Of a stretch of 64,000 nucleotides of DNA, positions 10,533 to 23,032 are shown in pieces. Numbering within the stretch: the stretch's first letter is position 1; each line of letters begins with the position of its first letter. The position numbers were made by a program, and so were the translations under genes. A model generated the notes under the pieces. The model was not told the origin of the DNA and did not search any database. It saw nothing but the letters and a program-made list of their open reading frames with translations. Source of the stretch: Stratiolaelaps scimitus. Its lineage: Eukaryota; Arthropoda; Arachnida; Mesostigmata; Laelapidae. The stretch is taken from assembly GCA_019614645.1 (NCBI GenBank), contig JABWDB010000001.1, positions 23,987,501-24,051,500 of the forward strand, read 5' to 3'.

Positions 10533-12716
10533 AAAAGAAGGGGGCTTCGGGTCGGCTCTGGAATTCCGTTCGTTCTCAGTGTCCGTTCCAATGCCAAGCA
10601 ACTTCACTGCGGTGAAAAGCTACTTTCTTCTTGCCGAAGTGTATTACAGTGTAAAAAGATACAGCTAGCGAGCCGAGCTTGAGTGAGTTCGAGGGTTGCC
10701 AAAGGTGTGGAATGGTGTGAAGGGCGGGGCTGGATGTTGGATGAGGGCTCGAATAGTTTCGAAGCCCCGTCCTGGAAAGAAACCGCGCCCGCGCGGGGTA
10801 GAGTAGAAGGAGATCAAAGAGGACGCGCTTCCCTCTCAAGGAATTCTCTTCGGGTGCGGCACAAGACTTTTACCTTATGCCATCCAAGGAGCCTCGCCCT
10901 CCAACCACAATATATACTTTTGGTAGCAGCAAGTCAGGAGCGAGTTTCGGAGCGAAATAACCTTAACAAAATGAAGAACGAAAAAAACTCACGGCTTAAG
11001 GCGCTAGAACGCGCTAGGAAAAATTAATTGGCTTTATTGAAAGGAGTAGAGGCACGTGTATAGAAAGAGTGGTCTAGGTGGGAAGGGAAGGCATACGGGG
11101 AAGCTGTCGTCACTTGGTGCAATCGGCCAATATGGAGCCTCGAGCCAGCTCGCATCCATTTGGTTTATTAGTAACGCACTGTTCTTAGTCTTCATCAATT
11201 CTCTCTATCGCTCTATGTAGCATACCATGGGATGAATATATTCATTAGGCAAGATCTCCACAGCCGTAATGGCTAATCATCCCCTTTGAGTAGACGTCCC
11301 AGGGATGTGTTTTATACCAGAATGAAGAAACGAGAATCCAGTTGCGGCCAGTGTCTGTGTGGTGTGCAATACACAATTGAATGATACAGTTTCCGTAGGG
11401 GAGTTGAGTCGACTGATTATTGACCAATCGACTTTTTATTTTATCACCGCTCATTTCGTGTCGATAAAACCGAAGTTCCAGTTTACTTTATTAGTGATCA
11501 GATAACCTTTGAAGACATCTAAAAAAAATAAAAAAAATGGTATGGTATCAAGAGTAGACAACAGGCTAGTTCGTTATTAATTTTAAATTCGCTGAGAAAA
11601 GTTTTTTTCGAAAACTAGTTTCACGCTTCCATCGATACGAACTTTTGCCACAACTCCACGCATTTTATAGATAGTGGTCCCCGTTCTACCTAATCCTCCA
11701 TTTCAAAATCGTCGATAACAATAGATACACGAGCGCCGTCAGCAGGTCTGAGGACGTGCCGACACTCAAAAGTCAATGATTGCAGATGTCTGGCAGGAAG
11801 ATGCGGTCTGCAAGCGAATACGGGTGTAGAAAAATACATTCTGCAGATTCTCTATCCCTGATGAGATAGCTCCTCTGGCTGCGTTTCGTAGATCCAGCTG
11901 TTTATTCGCCCTTCCTGTCGATGTGTATTGCTGTTTTAGGGACACACACCGTTGCACTTGTCAATCGACCGACTTCGAAGCCTAGACTAGGCTTACTAAC
12001 GGCCATGTGGGCGTCAGCCACTCAGGGATTAAGCCTTAGAATGTGCTACCCGTATACTAAGAGTTTAACCTCTCCAACCCAGGCGTGTATATTGTGCTAT
12101 GACCCTATTTGATTTGCATTTTATATGCTGTCCCTGCCGGGGACGACCTGACGCGGCCGGATTGGAGCAACGCAGCACGTATAATTGACACATGCGTATA
12201 ACAGCAGCTAGCTACACTGGCTTTTTTTTTCGCCTATCCCTAAAGCTCACTCTATTCTCCGCCCTCGTCCGCCAATTGTAATATGGTACGGGATCACTAC
12301 CTCACTGGAGCACTTCTCGCGATCTTTTCGACGATTAACTCCACGATTGGCTTTAATGTTTGCAGATTCGCAACATTTATAACGGCTTGTGCAACCGAAG
12401 GTGTTTTTAGATGATCTCCTATTTAGAAATATGTGTTTTTATTTCATATATTTAGACGCTTATTCTTTTTCAGTGAGACGAACAATGACATCGAATTATA
12501 CTAACAGTTTTGATAGTTTTGTGTACGACACCTTTCGGCTCGGTGGCAACGAGCCGAACTATGAAATAATATCTGAACTGAAATCACGTGGAACTTCCTT
12601 CTTCGATTCGAAATTGTCGCCTGAACGATACAAAATAGAACGAATAATCTTTACAAAAAAGCTCAGCAATATCATATGTGAGGAAGACGTTGGTAGACTC
12701 TATATTACAATTTCAG
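10533..12716. other. Non-coding stretch, no gene seen
   Basis: A 114-codon frame at 10683-11027 is basic and low-complexity, without motifs. No acceptor or donor pair stands out. Nothing supported. Confidence 0.5.
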
Positions 12717-12870
12717 TCGCAAGATGTCGAGCCACGGCCACCGAAGGTCACGTGATACCGCCAGCCGAAGTGGTACACGAAACCAGAGTTCGCCGCTTTC
12801 CAGGAGACCTTCCATCGTGAATGTGCGTCCGGCTGCATTCAGCACACCCCAGTGCAGTCTGGTCCGTTGA
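12717..12870 (+). CDS. Candidate 5' coding exon, Ser/Arg-rich
   Basis: A pyrimidine-containing tract ending in TTTCAG (12711-12716) is a plausible splice acceptor. Seven bases later an ATG at 12724 opens 48 codons starting MSSHGHRRSRDTASRSG and continuing with RRPSIVNVRPAAF, ending in TGA at 12870. Ser/Arg-rich N-termini of this sort are common in arthropod signalling and channel proteins, but no domain is visible. No good donor lies before the stop. A competing frame (12474-12820) overlaps and cannot be excluded. Either may be chance. Confidence 0.2.
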
Positions 12871-14584
12871 TGCAGCTGCCACACCCAGTTGGTGTCCGGT
12901 CAGGCCGACCCCATTTTTCCGTTTCCCCGTTGGCCTACTCCAACGTCGCCCCTTCACTCTTTCGCGCTGGACGTGGGAGTGCGAACGGGAGGTGGCAGCG
13001 ACGTCACGCAATGAGGCGATTCATATAGTCCCGCCTATACATGTATAGATGGATAGACGGGCAGATAGATACATGCATATACAGATGCATGTGAGTGTAT
13101 GTCGGGCACGTGCATACCGTACCGTCGTACCACTTGGCTGGCTAGTTGGTTGCCTCTTACGTGGCACATAATGCCGAGCGGCTGGGCACAAGGCCACATA
13201 TGCGGCCACAGCGGCTAGTTGATGATAGAAATGAGATTTTGGGCTTGCATCTCTCTCGCATGACTTAGGTGCTCTCTCCGTTGGCGGAGGTGACGAAAGC
13301 CATCCGGGCCGCAGGGGGGGGGGGTTGTAGGGGCACCTGGTACGAGAGGCACTCCATCATCTCGTCCCTTCATCCACTTCCGTCCGTGGCATGGGCAGAA
13401 TACGCACTATGTATCGGGGAGACGGAAGGTGGCCGCCACAGCACCGAGATGCGAACCGCACAACAACCAAGCATACATATACAACAAAAGCAGCAGCAGC
13501 AGCAGCAGCTGCCGTCCGTCCATATAGAACCACTCACATAGCGGGCTGATAGCTCGTGTCTCAATCCAGCCACAGCTGTAGCAGCAGCAGCCTATGGTAC
13601 CTACACGAGGAACGAACGCTCGTTCGAAAAGGGCAAGAGTAAATAGAATATGTGTGTAGTACTTATGTATTTCAACTGGCGTTGCGTCTGAGGTTTTCAG
13701 GTGCACCAGACAATACAATGCATGTTTGGCGGTGGCAATCCGGAAGAGATGAGCTGTTTTTACGACTATGTGTTTCTACGACGATGCAATGACAACGTAA
13801 GGAAAAGATGTATTCTTTCTATTCAACACGTGGACGATATCATTTGCAACAGTTTGCACCTTAGCGATATGTTAAGGAAACGAAATCGCATGTCGGGAGT
13901 GTGGGACAGCTTTGCATATGTTTCGTAGAGTTTAATAGTTCGAGTGTGTTGGTCCCTTCACGTCAATCAATTCAGCTGGCTAACATGTGGGCGAGCTCTC
14001 TCGGCTGGACGATAGGTGCTCGTGATGCATACGGTCGACATCGGAGACAATAATGAATTAAAAAAATAATTCTAATGTAAACATTTTATGTCGTGTTTTC
14101 TCATTCGCGATATGTCTTTGATTGCCGGAGCTGAAACCTATTTGATTCGCCCAGTGGCGCAAAGTTTCGCTAACGGTGCGAAATTTCCTCGATTGATAGT
14201 TTACAAAAATATCGATCGTTCCTCATTCCACACAAAATGACGGTGTGCACAAGGTTCTACCCCGTTCGTGTTGTATGTGCTGCTTGGCTGCCACATTTGG
14301 CACCACCTTTGTCAAGCTCTCTTTCGTGATCGGCTGAGATATTAGCTTCTTACTGTTAACAAGATGATTACCAAAATTTGAATTCTTCAAAGTACTCTAC
14401 ATCACGCTTCACGTTTAGTGCTTTCTATTTAAATTAATGGGGAAGCTCTGGCAATAGTTAAACGCGATGAAATAAGCGATTTAAATTTTTCCCATTTAAT
14501 GACGGAAGCGTACCACTAGCTAATTAGGATATAAGGTATCCTCCCAAGTGATGCATCTTAGTTAAATCAAACAAATTTAACCTA
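12871..14584. other. GC-rich island then non-coding DNA
   Basis: 12870-13600 is GC-rich. It contains an 11-base G run at 13314-13324 and a CAG-type tract at about 13488-13511. Frames there encode Gln or Cys runs from the repeat. No gene is supported, and 13720-14584 is plain AT-rich DNA. Confidence 0.5.
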
Positions 14585-14660
14585 CAACACCTTGACCGCG
14601 CCGCCTCCCCCTTCTGGAACTGTTGACGATATTCAACAGCACCGCCCTTCCCGGTATCGT
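14585..14660. repeat. Dispersed repeat R1, copy 1
   Basis: About 76 bases closely matching 23103-23180. The longest shared core is the GGAACTGTTGACGAT block followed by TTCAACAGCACC, and both copies end CCCGGTATCGT. On the minus strand both copies can be read as TIPGR, A or V, then VLLNIVNSS, so this may be a fragment of an element's coding region. The full element is not visible. Confidence 0.8.
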
Positions 14661-17099
14661 GCAAATTAAACCTATGTAGAACGACAACAGAATTGATGAT
14701 TCCGGTATGCCCGAGTGAGAAGAGATTTTAATCAATAGAATAGTTGTATATGTATACAAATACAATAGTGATTGTATCATGCCCTTGACTTAGTACGGAC
14801 GGGCGGCAATTGAAGCTATTGCCGTTTGAGGCAGTTGGCGGGTAGAAGCATAGATGTACGTTGCATCGAAATTGTCTTGGCATCCATTGCCCAGCGCTGG
14901 GTCTCTTCATAAATACGCTGAGCTCCTTCTATCAACCGAACAAACACAATAGATCCGGTAATCACCGTGACAGTTAACCACTAAGCCTCTTATATCCTCT
15001 CTCTCTTTCTCTCTCTCTCTCTTTATGTATAATATACGCCCCGGAGCGTGAATTCACTAATTCTATGGCAAGGATAACCAGGCCTAGTATTCTACGTGTC
15101 CCAGATAGCGGAAGAGTGAAAAAAATTGCGAATGTTTTCCGTTACATGTATGGTAAATCCTTTTCCCGAAAAATAGCATGTTGAAATTGCTGAACTTGAA
15201 GCATCACAGGATCACGTTTTTTTGGCCCAAGGCATCACATATACATCCGACAACACCGCGTGACTAGATGTTCGAGCGATATTGGACTTCGAGAGCCCAT
15301 CCCAGGACGACAGGCCTATAGACGTTAGCTTCGAATTTTCTTCGCTTGACTACAACAGACGTGTGACCAACAGTATTACACTTTTATATGACCTTCTGAT
15401 GGTTCTTGTGTACCACAGTCGATTGCAGGCTACCCACGAGGATGCCAAGCTGAGTGTAGTACAATATCCCTATAAGTATATGATGGCCTGGTGTCCATGC
15501 AGGATTTACCTTTAGCCTCTTAAAAAAAATAAGTATATGAGTCTAATAATTCTTTCATTCGCGTTGAGAGTGGAAAAGGTTCAGCTTTCCGCGGAATATA
15601 ATAAGCGTGAGTGGATGCAATAATAGACAGTAGTTGTATGGGATGTATATGCACGCCTTCGTCACACTCGCCCACAACAACGAATGAAATAATGCAGCAT
15701 GATGTTCCAAGGGATATTGTCAACTTACCACGGTCTCCGCGGTAAGTTGACCTACTACGAGTCGTTCATTTGTAGTCAGATGCAACGTTGCATGCTTAAT
15801 GTTCAAGTGAATAACATGCGGAGACGAAATTGTCAAAGCCTATTTCCGTTGGGCGTTTACTTAGCCAACTCGCAGCTATCGCCCAACTAGATGAGCGTTG
15901 AAAACAGCTAAACCGTAGTTGACTTCGAAAGCAACTAACAGCATTAACAACCCGCTATTGGCTGACACGGTTAGCCTGTCTGATATTCACAACGCGGGGA
16001 GTATCGGCAAATTTAAAAGACTGGCCCGATATCATCTTATCCACGGATGTTATTTGTACATTTGTATTCTGGCCTAATCATTTTAGCAATAATGATTAGT
16101 TAGGCTACGTAAACTTGGTCACCCTAAGTGTAACAGATACAATAAAATGTAGATCTTCATAACATTGTAACACCAAATAATAAACACAGTGTAGACAGTC
16201 AGGAACACACTCACTCCAGCAATACCCCCCAGTCGATCAAGACAAATAACGTGCTCCGAGAATAGTCACAGCGGACCCACCGAACGTGGATCTGTCTAAT
16301 TTTACCTACATGAATTCTATAAAAAAAGCCGTAAAAACTAATAAATAGCAAGACCAACCTTCTGGCCCAACCTAGACTGTGTCCCCTCGAGGTAGCTAAA
16401 GAGTAAATTAAGGTTGGCTGGGAAGTTGATAATATATTCCGGCCCTTCTAAGATCCTAGTTAATTAGTATCTGTATGACCTTAAATATTCTTATAGGTCA
16501 TAATAATTAACAAGGGCGCCTAGTACTGCCTCTTGGGCCCAAAGCTGCTCATGGACTATACAATGCAACATGTAGCCGGAACGCTGTATGCTTATGTTGT
16601 CTTGTGCTATATCAGTTCTGGATACATCCGTATATGTCATCACAACGATAATTCAAGAAGCCTCGCTCTTTCCATTCAGGGTACTCATTCAGACGTTCTG
16701 AAACATTCTCAGATTAAAAATCCGATCTGTTTCCGCGTTATGCAATTTCTCCTCATCTAGGACCACACATGCTATCTCTCAGTTCGGAGTCCTCTCATTG
16801 GCTAATCGATTGTCGATTTCTCGGCCCTCTACGAAGGTGTGGCTGCACACGTTGCACTACTATCGAGTTCTTTTTGATTGAGGTGACCGTCGTGCTTGTG
16901 GTAGAGAATTCTCAAAGGTCTGCAGTAAACCAAGCACCGGGCAAGACAAAGCAAATCGCCATATCTGTCTGCAATTTATTGCTAAGAAAATATGGAATCT
17001 ACTCCGATATCAGGAGGCATGGTTGAATTATCAAGCCTTCGTATGTTATTATTATTGTTATAACTGGAACATAAGTCTCTTGAGCCTGTGAAGGCAAAC
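14661..17099. other. Non-coding stretch with a CT tract and two hairpins
   Basis: CT-rich microsatellite at about 14998-15022. Inverted repeats at 15719-15751 and about 16073-16105. Otherwise only short frames without motifs. Confidence 0.55.
15719..15751. repeat. Inverted repeat (11-bp arms, inner 3-bp stem)
   Basis: GTCAACTTACC, an 11-base middle whose CGG and CCG also pair, then GGTAAGTTGAC. Both arms contain a GTAAGT splice-donor-like word, one on each strand. Confidence 0.85.
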
Positions 17100-17101
17100 T
17101 A

Positions 17102-17723
17102 TTAGGCTGACCCAAAATAATGAGACACATATACATTTCAATATCGGCTAAAGTAAGTGAGTTAAAACAAAGATTTTTCAGTATGAGTTAGAAGTATGCA
17201 CCAGTTTCAGTTTCAAAATCAAGTTTCGGACCCCACCAACCATTTATAATTTCGTTATTTAAGGCCTCTCGGAACAAATCGATGTTTATGCATGGCAATA
17301 AACCTCAATCGATTTTTGCATACCTTTGGCCGTCGACCCCAATCGGAGGAAACACGTAGGTGCGCGGGTTCGATCCCCACCGTAGCACATTTCGATTTAG
17401 GTGTCCGTCTTAAGAAGCAGTGCTAAAAGCAGTACCGTGGACGTTAAATGTTGGCTGAGAGTTAGCCCGAAAACCTTTCGACGACATGTTTCACGAGGCA
17501 ATTTCAGCCGACAAGTCGTCAATGACTAAGCTCTGGAATTCAAGACTGAGGGACTTGGTCCACCGGTCGCCATTTCGAACGCCTAACGAAAGCCGAATGC
17601 TAACGGCTTTTACACCGTCTGCTTGCTAATTGTTGTGTCTCACTACCCGCCAAATTTGAATTCAAACCGGCCAGAATAAGAATTCGGCGCAAGACGACGG
17701 GAGTCTCATTATTTTCAGCTTAA
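17102..17723. mobile_element. Mariner-like element with terminal inverted repeats, nested SINE
   Basis: Left end TTAGGCTGACCCAAAATAAT continuing TGAGAC (17102-17126). The right end on the opposite strand is TTAAGCTGAAAATAATGAGA plus C (17703-17723). They match except for a 3-base gap and one G/A change. A TA dinucleotide flanks each side (17100-17101, 17724-17725), the hallmark of Tc1/mariner insertion. Internally there is no intact transposase. A minus-strand frame near 17190-17290 ends in a stop about 70 bases from the left repeat, in the place where a transposase C-terminus would sit, but I cannot assign it. A SINE family 1 copy sits inside (17340-17479), so this element is older than that SINE insertion. 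Confidence 0.8.
17340..17479 (+). mobile_element. SINE family 1 copy, 5'-truncated, nested
   Basis: Carries the B box GGTTCGATCC (about 17368-17377) and the family tail (TGGACGTTAAATGTTGGCTG at about 17438-17457, then AGAGTTAGCCCG). The A-box end is missing. I could not find a clean target duplication. The position inside the mariner-like element gives relative age. Confidence 0.85.
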
Positions 17724-17725
17724 TA

Positions 17726-18725
17726 TTTATAACTTCGAATGATTTAGGAATGGTTGTCCAGTCCAAACTGCAGCGGGTTTTTGATAGGGATCGCGGGCAT
17801 AACCAGTTTGCTCGTGGAGAGATAATGTAACGTCGTCAAGTGGGACATTTCCTCACAGGTAGACACTCGAAAAAGGTTTTCCACTTATCTTCTATCCCGG
17901 TTAAAATAGGCACCCTTGACGGCTCTACTATATCAGACTATCATCCCAACAACTTGATTTGTGATTTCAATCAAATCTATGCATTGTTGAAATTCTTCAT
18001 CATTTCGGAACGCAAAAAATAGAACTATTGGAAATCGTCGTATCGACTAATAATTAACTCAATCTTGGAATTACCCTGAACATACCGTATGACGTATAAA
18101 TTCGTAAATTTACTTTCCGCTTTATGGTACCCGCCATTAAGCGGGAAGTGCTAGTAGCATAATGTTTTCATATTTAGGATACACCTCCAAGTTGGGCTAT
18201 CTTCAAATGAATAAAGGGTCTGCGACGACGATGTGGCACCACAAATACCTGTCTAAAGTACAGCTTTTTGCACAGGTGTGAGCTATAGCGAATAGACAGA
18301 TTATCGCAGTGCCTAGTCCGTACGCTGTCGTCTAACTGGCCGACCCTGGCTTAATTTTTATACCTTTGTTTCGTGGGTTACTCGCTAAAATAGAAATTAT
18401 TATACTGTACCCTCAAACATGCGTTGCAATTTTCTGCCAACAAGTGGAGTAGACCTTGATCTCGATGCAGTTTTTGCTTTCTACAAGAATGGGCTTTTTC
18501 GTGTTATTGTATTACTTTGCCCTTTCAATTTACGTCGCCTTGAGGATGTACACACCCACAGAGAGAAAGATAAATCAATATTGGGAACAAGCAGCGCCTG
18601 GCGCAATGTGACCATCCATTCACAGACAAATCTTATTAAGGTTTGACTTCGCATATAGAATGGATGTTCTGAGTGTTATACATATATATTTGTTGCAGTC
18701 GATGTTGATAACACGTTACGGTTCG

Positions 18726-18764
<39 letters not shown>

Positions 18765-19879
18765 GTGCTAAAGGAAATATGAGAGTCAGAGACTTGAATC
18801 AGCAGATATGTAGGGATAATGGAGTACAAATATTAAGAGGTAAGGTAGCTTCAAATCATACACATAGCTATGTATCAATACCGCCTTATCAAGGTGTTAA
18901 CAAGGGAGTACAGTGTCTAAAGGAAAAAAGCTCAAGATAGGTTTAGCAATAATTCCCGGAATTATATATATATAATATGAACAACCTAGGTACTCTTCAA
19001 CGTTAAAGAGTTATCATTTGAGCTGATACAACAATTTGAAAACGGCAGAGTGTCGCGTCGTTCAATCGGTGCCAGCGGCAGATTCACATACGGTACACGT
19101 CTGTGATGAATTGCTGATTGCAGTTTGCTACAGCTGCTCTGTTAACAAACTTGCACCGTTGACGTAATGCATGGGGTTGACAGATCTTTTCAAAAAGACA
19201 CTTCTTCTTCGAGGAGGGTTCCATTGGTGAAGGCCTCCGAGTCCATTCGGTGCGGACGTTGTCACTAACTTTTGTTGACCGCTGTTGAGTAATAATTGAG
19301 CGACTAATGCAATTAGCATTTCCAAAATCGCGCCATCTGGAATGCATATGCTTGGGTATTTGCGTGACCTAAAGCTGCATTGCGAAGTTATCTATATAAA
19401 TACATTTGGATCTTATATAGACATTTGGATCTTAATTAAAACCATCAAAAATGATTGCCCAATATTCTTAGAATAGCCGGCTGAGTTAAACGAAAATATG
19501 CTCCCTATAAAGTACTAATATTTACACATCATGACAGGTATGCCGATCGGGCGGTCTGCTGATCAAGGGAATTTCGACGGACCTCTCCAAAAACTGCTCT
19601 TAAAAACAGGTTCTTGGAGCCCTTTCTATGTGAGAAAGTAATTTACGACGTACCGTATCATTAACATATCCAGAAAATGCTAATTATAACGGTAATCAAG
19701 ACATCATCAAGTTGCGACGTTCTGTACACGGCCCTCTTACAAAATCTGGCTAAGTGTTGTCGGACACCGTAAACTCAAACAGTTAGTAGTGCTAAAGGCT
19801 TATACAATATATAGCATTATATCATTTGATTATATAAGATAATAACGAACGCTGCGCATGGCGACGGATGCGGTGACAG
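17726..19879. other. Non-coding stretch, no gene seen
   Basis: Contains a long pure (TA)n at 18730-18761. Frames are short and without motifs. Confidence 0.55.
18730..18761. repeat. (TA)n microsatellite
   Basis: About 16 uninterrupted TA units. Confidence 0.97.
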
Positions 19880-20119
19880 ATCTGTGACAGCGTGAGTGAC
19901 AACAGCCTCGGCAGTTTTATAGGCAGTTGTTTAGCTTTATATCATTTTGCACCATGTATAGATTTTTTTGCAAGAGCTGAAACCTTCAGTACCAATAGCG
20001 CTGCCAAAGGAGTTGCCCTTGCCGCGATGTGGACCATCTTGAATATATTATGGTTAAGACTTGTAGCGGATAAAAACCGAGTCTTCCGGTCGCCTCCACT
20101 CTGTTTTTTGCCGACCCAG
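19880..20119 (+). CDS. Candidate coding exon, hydrophobic, unrecognised
   Basis: An 80-codon open stretch preceded by GTGACAG and ending CCCAG/GTGCGT, a reasonable splice donor in phase 0. The translation has two hydrophobic parts (SFIGSCLALYHFAPCIDFF; VALAAMWTILNILWLRL) joined by a polar segment with FSTNS. The shape is faintly reminiscent of a half-repeat of MtN3/SWEET transporters (a Ser-Thr pair followed at distance by WLR), but the downstream sequence does not continue that fold, so I do not assign it. A 67-base gap with pyrimidine tract and CAG leads to a 33-nt microexon candidate at 20187. Chance remains quite possible. Confidence 0.2.
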
Positions 20120-20186
20120 GTGCGTTAACGTGGTCACGCGGTTTTTCCTTTCACTCAACTATCTCTACGCTGTTTTTTTGTGACAG

Positions 20187-20219
20187 CCGTCGTTGCGCAC
20201 CAACCGGTATCCGCGGAAG
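20187..20219 (+). CDS. Candidate 33-nt microexon
   Basis: Preceded by a pyrimidine-rich run ending GTTTTTTTGTGACAG and followed by GGAAG/GTAAGC, a near-consensus donor. Exactly 33 nt, open in phase 0 (PSLRTNRYPRK), in frame with the upstream candidate exon (19880-20119). The 67-base intron between them is of typical arthropod minimal size. Hand estimate: a GTAAG-type donor preceded by AG occurs a few times per 64 kb by chance, so independent evidence is needed. Confidence 0.25.
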
Positions 20220-23030
20220 GTAAGCTGTTGTATTCGGATAACGTTATAAGAGACTGCCTTGAAATGTCGACTGTTGTACCGATGCATTTAAAATCAAATC
20301 AGATGTCACATGTCGGAGCTCGGTCTGATCACCACAAATATATTGGCCTCCTATAGTGAATGATGTATCCTTTTATTCTTGAATGATCGAAGATATCACA
20401 ATTGTGTTTCAGATCAAATATACATAGTTTAATCATTTGCTCGAGAATCCTCACCAAAGAATCACATTGAAACTTCGGCCAAAAATAAAGCTATTTTCAG
20501 GACACTCTGACCTTTAGCAAGTGCGCCATAAATCATGCGTCTGGATTGTTCCGAACATAACGGTTCCACTGATCAGATAGTTTCCGCCCAGGTAGCCACA
20601 CCAACCTGTCTGTGTAGTTCGTCCTCGAACTGTTGACGTGTGCAAGATACTTCAATAAACCCATTTTAAGCCATTTTGAATATTCACCCTCTTCGATACT
20701 TCGAACAAGATCAACGTCGTGCTCTCCACGAAATGCTATATGCGTTCAGTGACTATGAGCCATCATGATTTCCAGTCATGGTCATCCCAATTGAACTGGG
20801 TCGAGTGGACACAGTTGCTATGTCTGCTCCCATACTCGTGCACGTGATCCGCATTACGGACTCTTGCGTACATGTACACAAGGCAAAGCCGTGTCTCGAA
20901 CGGACAAACTAGAAAGAATTTTGTAGCTAACTTCATTGTGCACTTTCCGTAGCAACCAAATGTTTGACATTGCATGGATAGTAGCAGAATGCATTCCATG
21001 ACTCCGAATAATTTTCAAGTACCATTCTAGATGGACACTGCAGACCCCTCCTTGGTTCACAACTCGCGGCTCCTAGTGAGTAAAGGCTTGTTATCAATCG
21101 TCGACGCGAAGAAGCGCTGAAGGTATCCGGATATTCGTGACGGATTCTCTTTCCTTTACGTTTGACTATGGGCCTGTTCAGAGTCATAGTATTGGGCCCC
21201 TATAAGTAATCCGTTCATCATGTGTGGCCATAAGGTCGTTAATCCTAGACAATATCATTGAGTGTACATTCAGCTAGTTCGTCTGACGCTAGGGGACAAA
21301 TGAAATCAGAGCACTGCATGCCTCAGTATGCGAGGCACACTTTTTTTCGGACTAATACCGTGGCTTTCATTGTGTCCTTCGTAGACTTTTAAACATTGCG
21401 CTAATTCTTATTAGTGGAAAAATGTAGTAAAAAAATACTAATATTTTGCAACTCTAAAGGTTGCTTCGAAGCTCCGAAGATTCGGTCCTATCGCAGATTG
21501 TGGGACAAACATACACCGAGTGTAAAATATCAAATCGCCGTCTTGCTGGCAGCGTTTCGTAACCCGAAATTAAAATTACATATTCATAGAGCAAAATATT
21601 GGTTAGACTTACCAATGCAATTAGCTGTACGTATTTGTAGTCGCTCAAATGATTAAAGGCACTAGCGAGAGAGTCGATTGAATGAAGTTAACAACCTTGA
21701 ATGGGTATGATGCTGTAATAATTGTACAACATAGAGGGGCACGCTGCACGGTCTACGTGTAAAAACAAGGGGGAAATTATTTTGAACGAAAATATCTTCT
21801 TCTATTCGTATCTACTGCGATAGTATCTTGACCTGCTGAATAGATATACTAGTATCCTCTTCAACGGCTCAGAGAACACTTATATAAGACACTTGGACAA
21901 CTTGGCCAGCCACTCAACTGGTGTACACGGACTCACACGTCTAAGATCACAATCGAGTCTAACCGCAGCGGGATCGATGGCCAGTTTTCGTTCACCAGAT
22001 AGCCTTCGCCTTGTTGTTGCCAACCCGAAATTCTACCGTGACAACGACCACGCCTTCAGACTCACAATGGTATAACAAGACGCGCCCCCATGCATCTATC
22101 GCTTAGTGCTTATTGTAATCCCATCACACGTCAAGTTCAATCAAATCATAGATTATGCGTGTGTTTTCTATGTGCGAAAACGTACGATCAGCAATATTAA
22201 GGTCTTGGTCGTTGTACGCCGAGAAGCACGATTTGAGATTGCGTCGAACAAACAATAATAGATTGTCGGCGGCGCTGTGTGTTTTTGTTATTGATTTTAA
22301 AAAAAAATGCAACTTCCTCAATTTCTTCAAACTCGGTCAGGGTGTGACAAGAGCAAATGTTTGTATTAAATTGCAACGTAGTGTACTATTGCGTCCGGTG
22401 TAGCTTATCGCTGAATCGGCCTATGGGTGGATACAATTGTTCGTTCGATTTCGTGTGTGACGTGCACACACTTGCGTGACGCGGCATTTCACGAGTTGAG
22501 CTCTGTTCTTTTGTTATAGAATAGAAAAGTCTTGTATTTGCATAAGGGGGATGCGGGGTGGGGTGAGTTAGCAGATCAGATCGCTGACCTTCAACAACGT
22601 TAGTGTGGGTGCGTAGGGGCGCAGTCCTTGTTATGGAACTGTTTGAACATACGCCAAGAGGATGTGCTATTGATAGGCTCAGTGCGAGCTGTAGCTTTAG
22701 GTCGGATAGTGTAGTTGCTGCGTAATTGTTGTGTGTTATATTCGAAGGAATGACCAACCATGCTGGTTCTGTCAATGGAAGACAGTAGCAGTGGGCGGTA
22801 GATCTATGGCATTCCTTTCAAGTGAACACCTCCACCTCACGAGTATTAAAAATTGCCTTTTGAACACCCTCAAGCAAAGTTATATAGTTATACAATAGGT
22901 GAGCCTGAATATATGTCTAACAAAGGAACCTACTACTGGTCAAAATAACGAGCCCTCTAGGCTTCGCAGCTCAGTTGTCGAGTCAAATACGCCTCTATTG
23001 AAATAAATACGGCAACTAGGGACAGAGCAG
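20220..23030. other. Non-coding stretch, no gene seen
   Basis: The largest frames here (about 130 codons on the minus strand at 22386-22775) have no recognisable motif and lie within chance length. Nothing else is seen. Confidence 0.5.
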
Positions 23031-23032
23031 TA

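Noticed and set aside
13269..13541. Gln-rich frame over the CAG tract
   Set aside because: Explained by the microsatellite. The opposite strand gives a Cys run from the same repeat.
19892..20119. SWEET/MtN3 sugar transporter exon
   Set aside because: Only a faint pattern (Ser-Thr, then WLR). The downstream sequence has no third membrane segment and key residues do not align convincingly.
22386..22775. 129-codon minus-strand frame
   Set aside because: No motif and within chance length.
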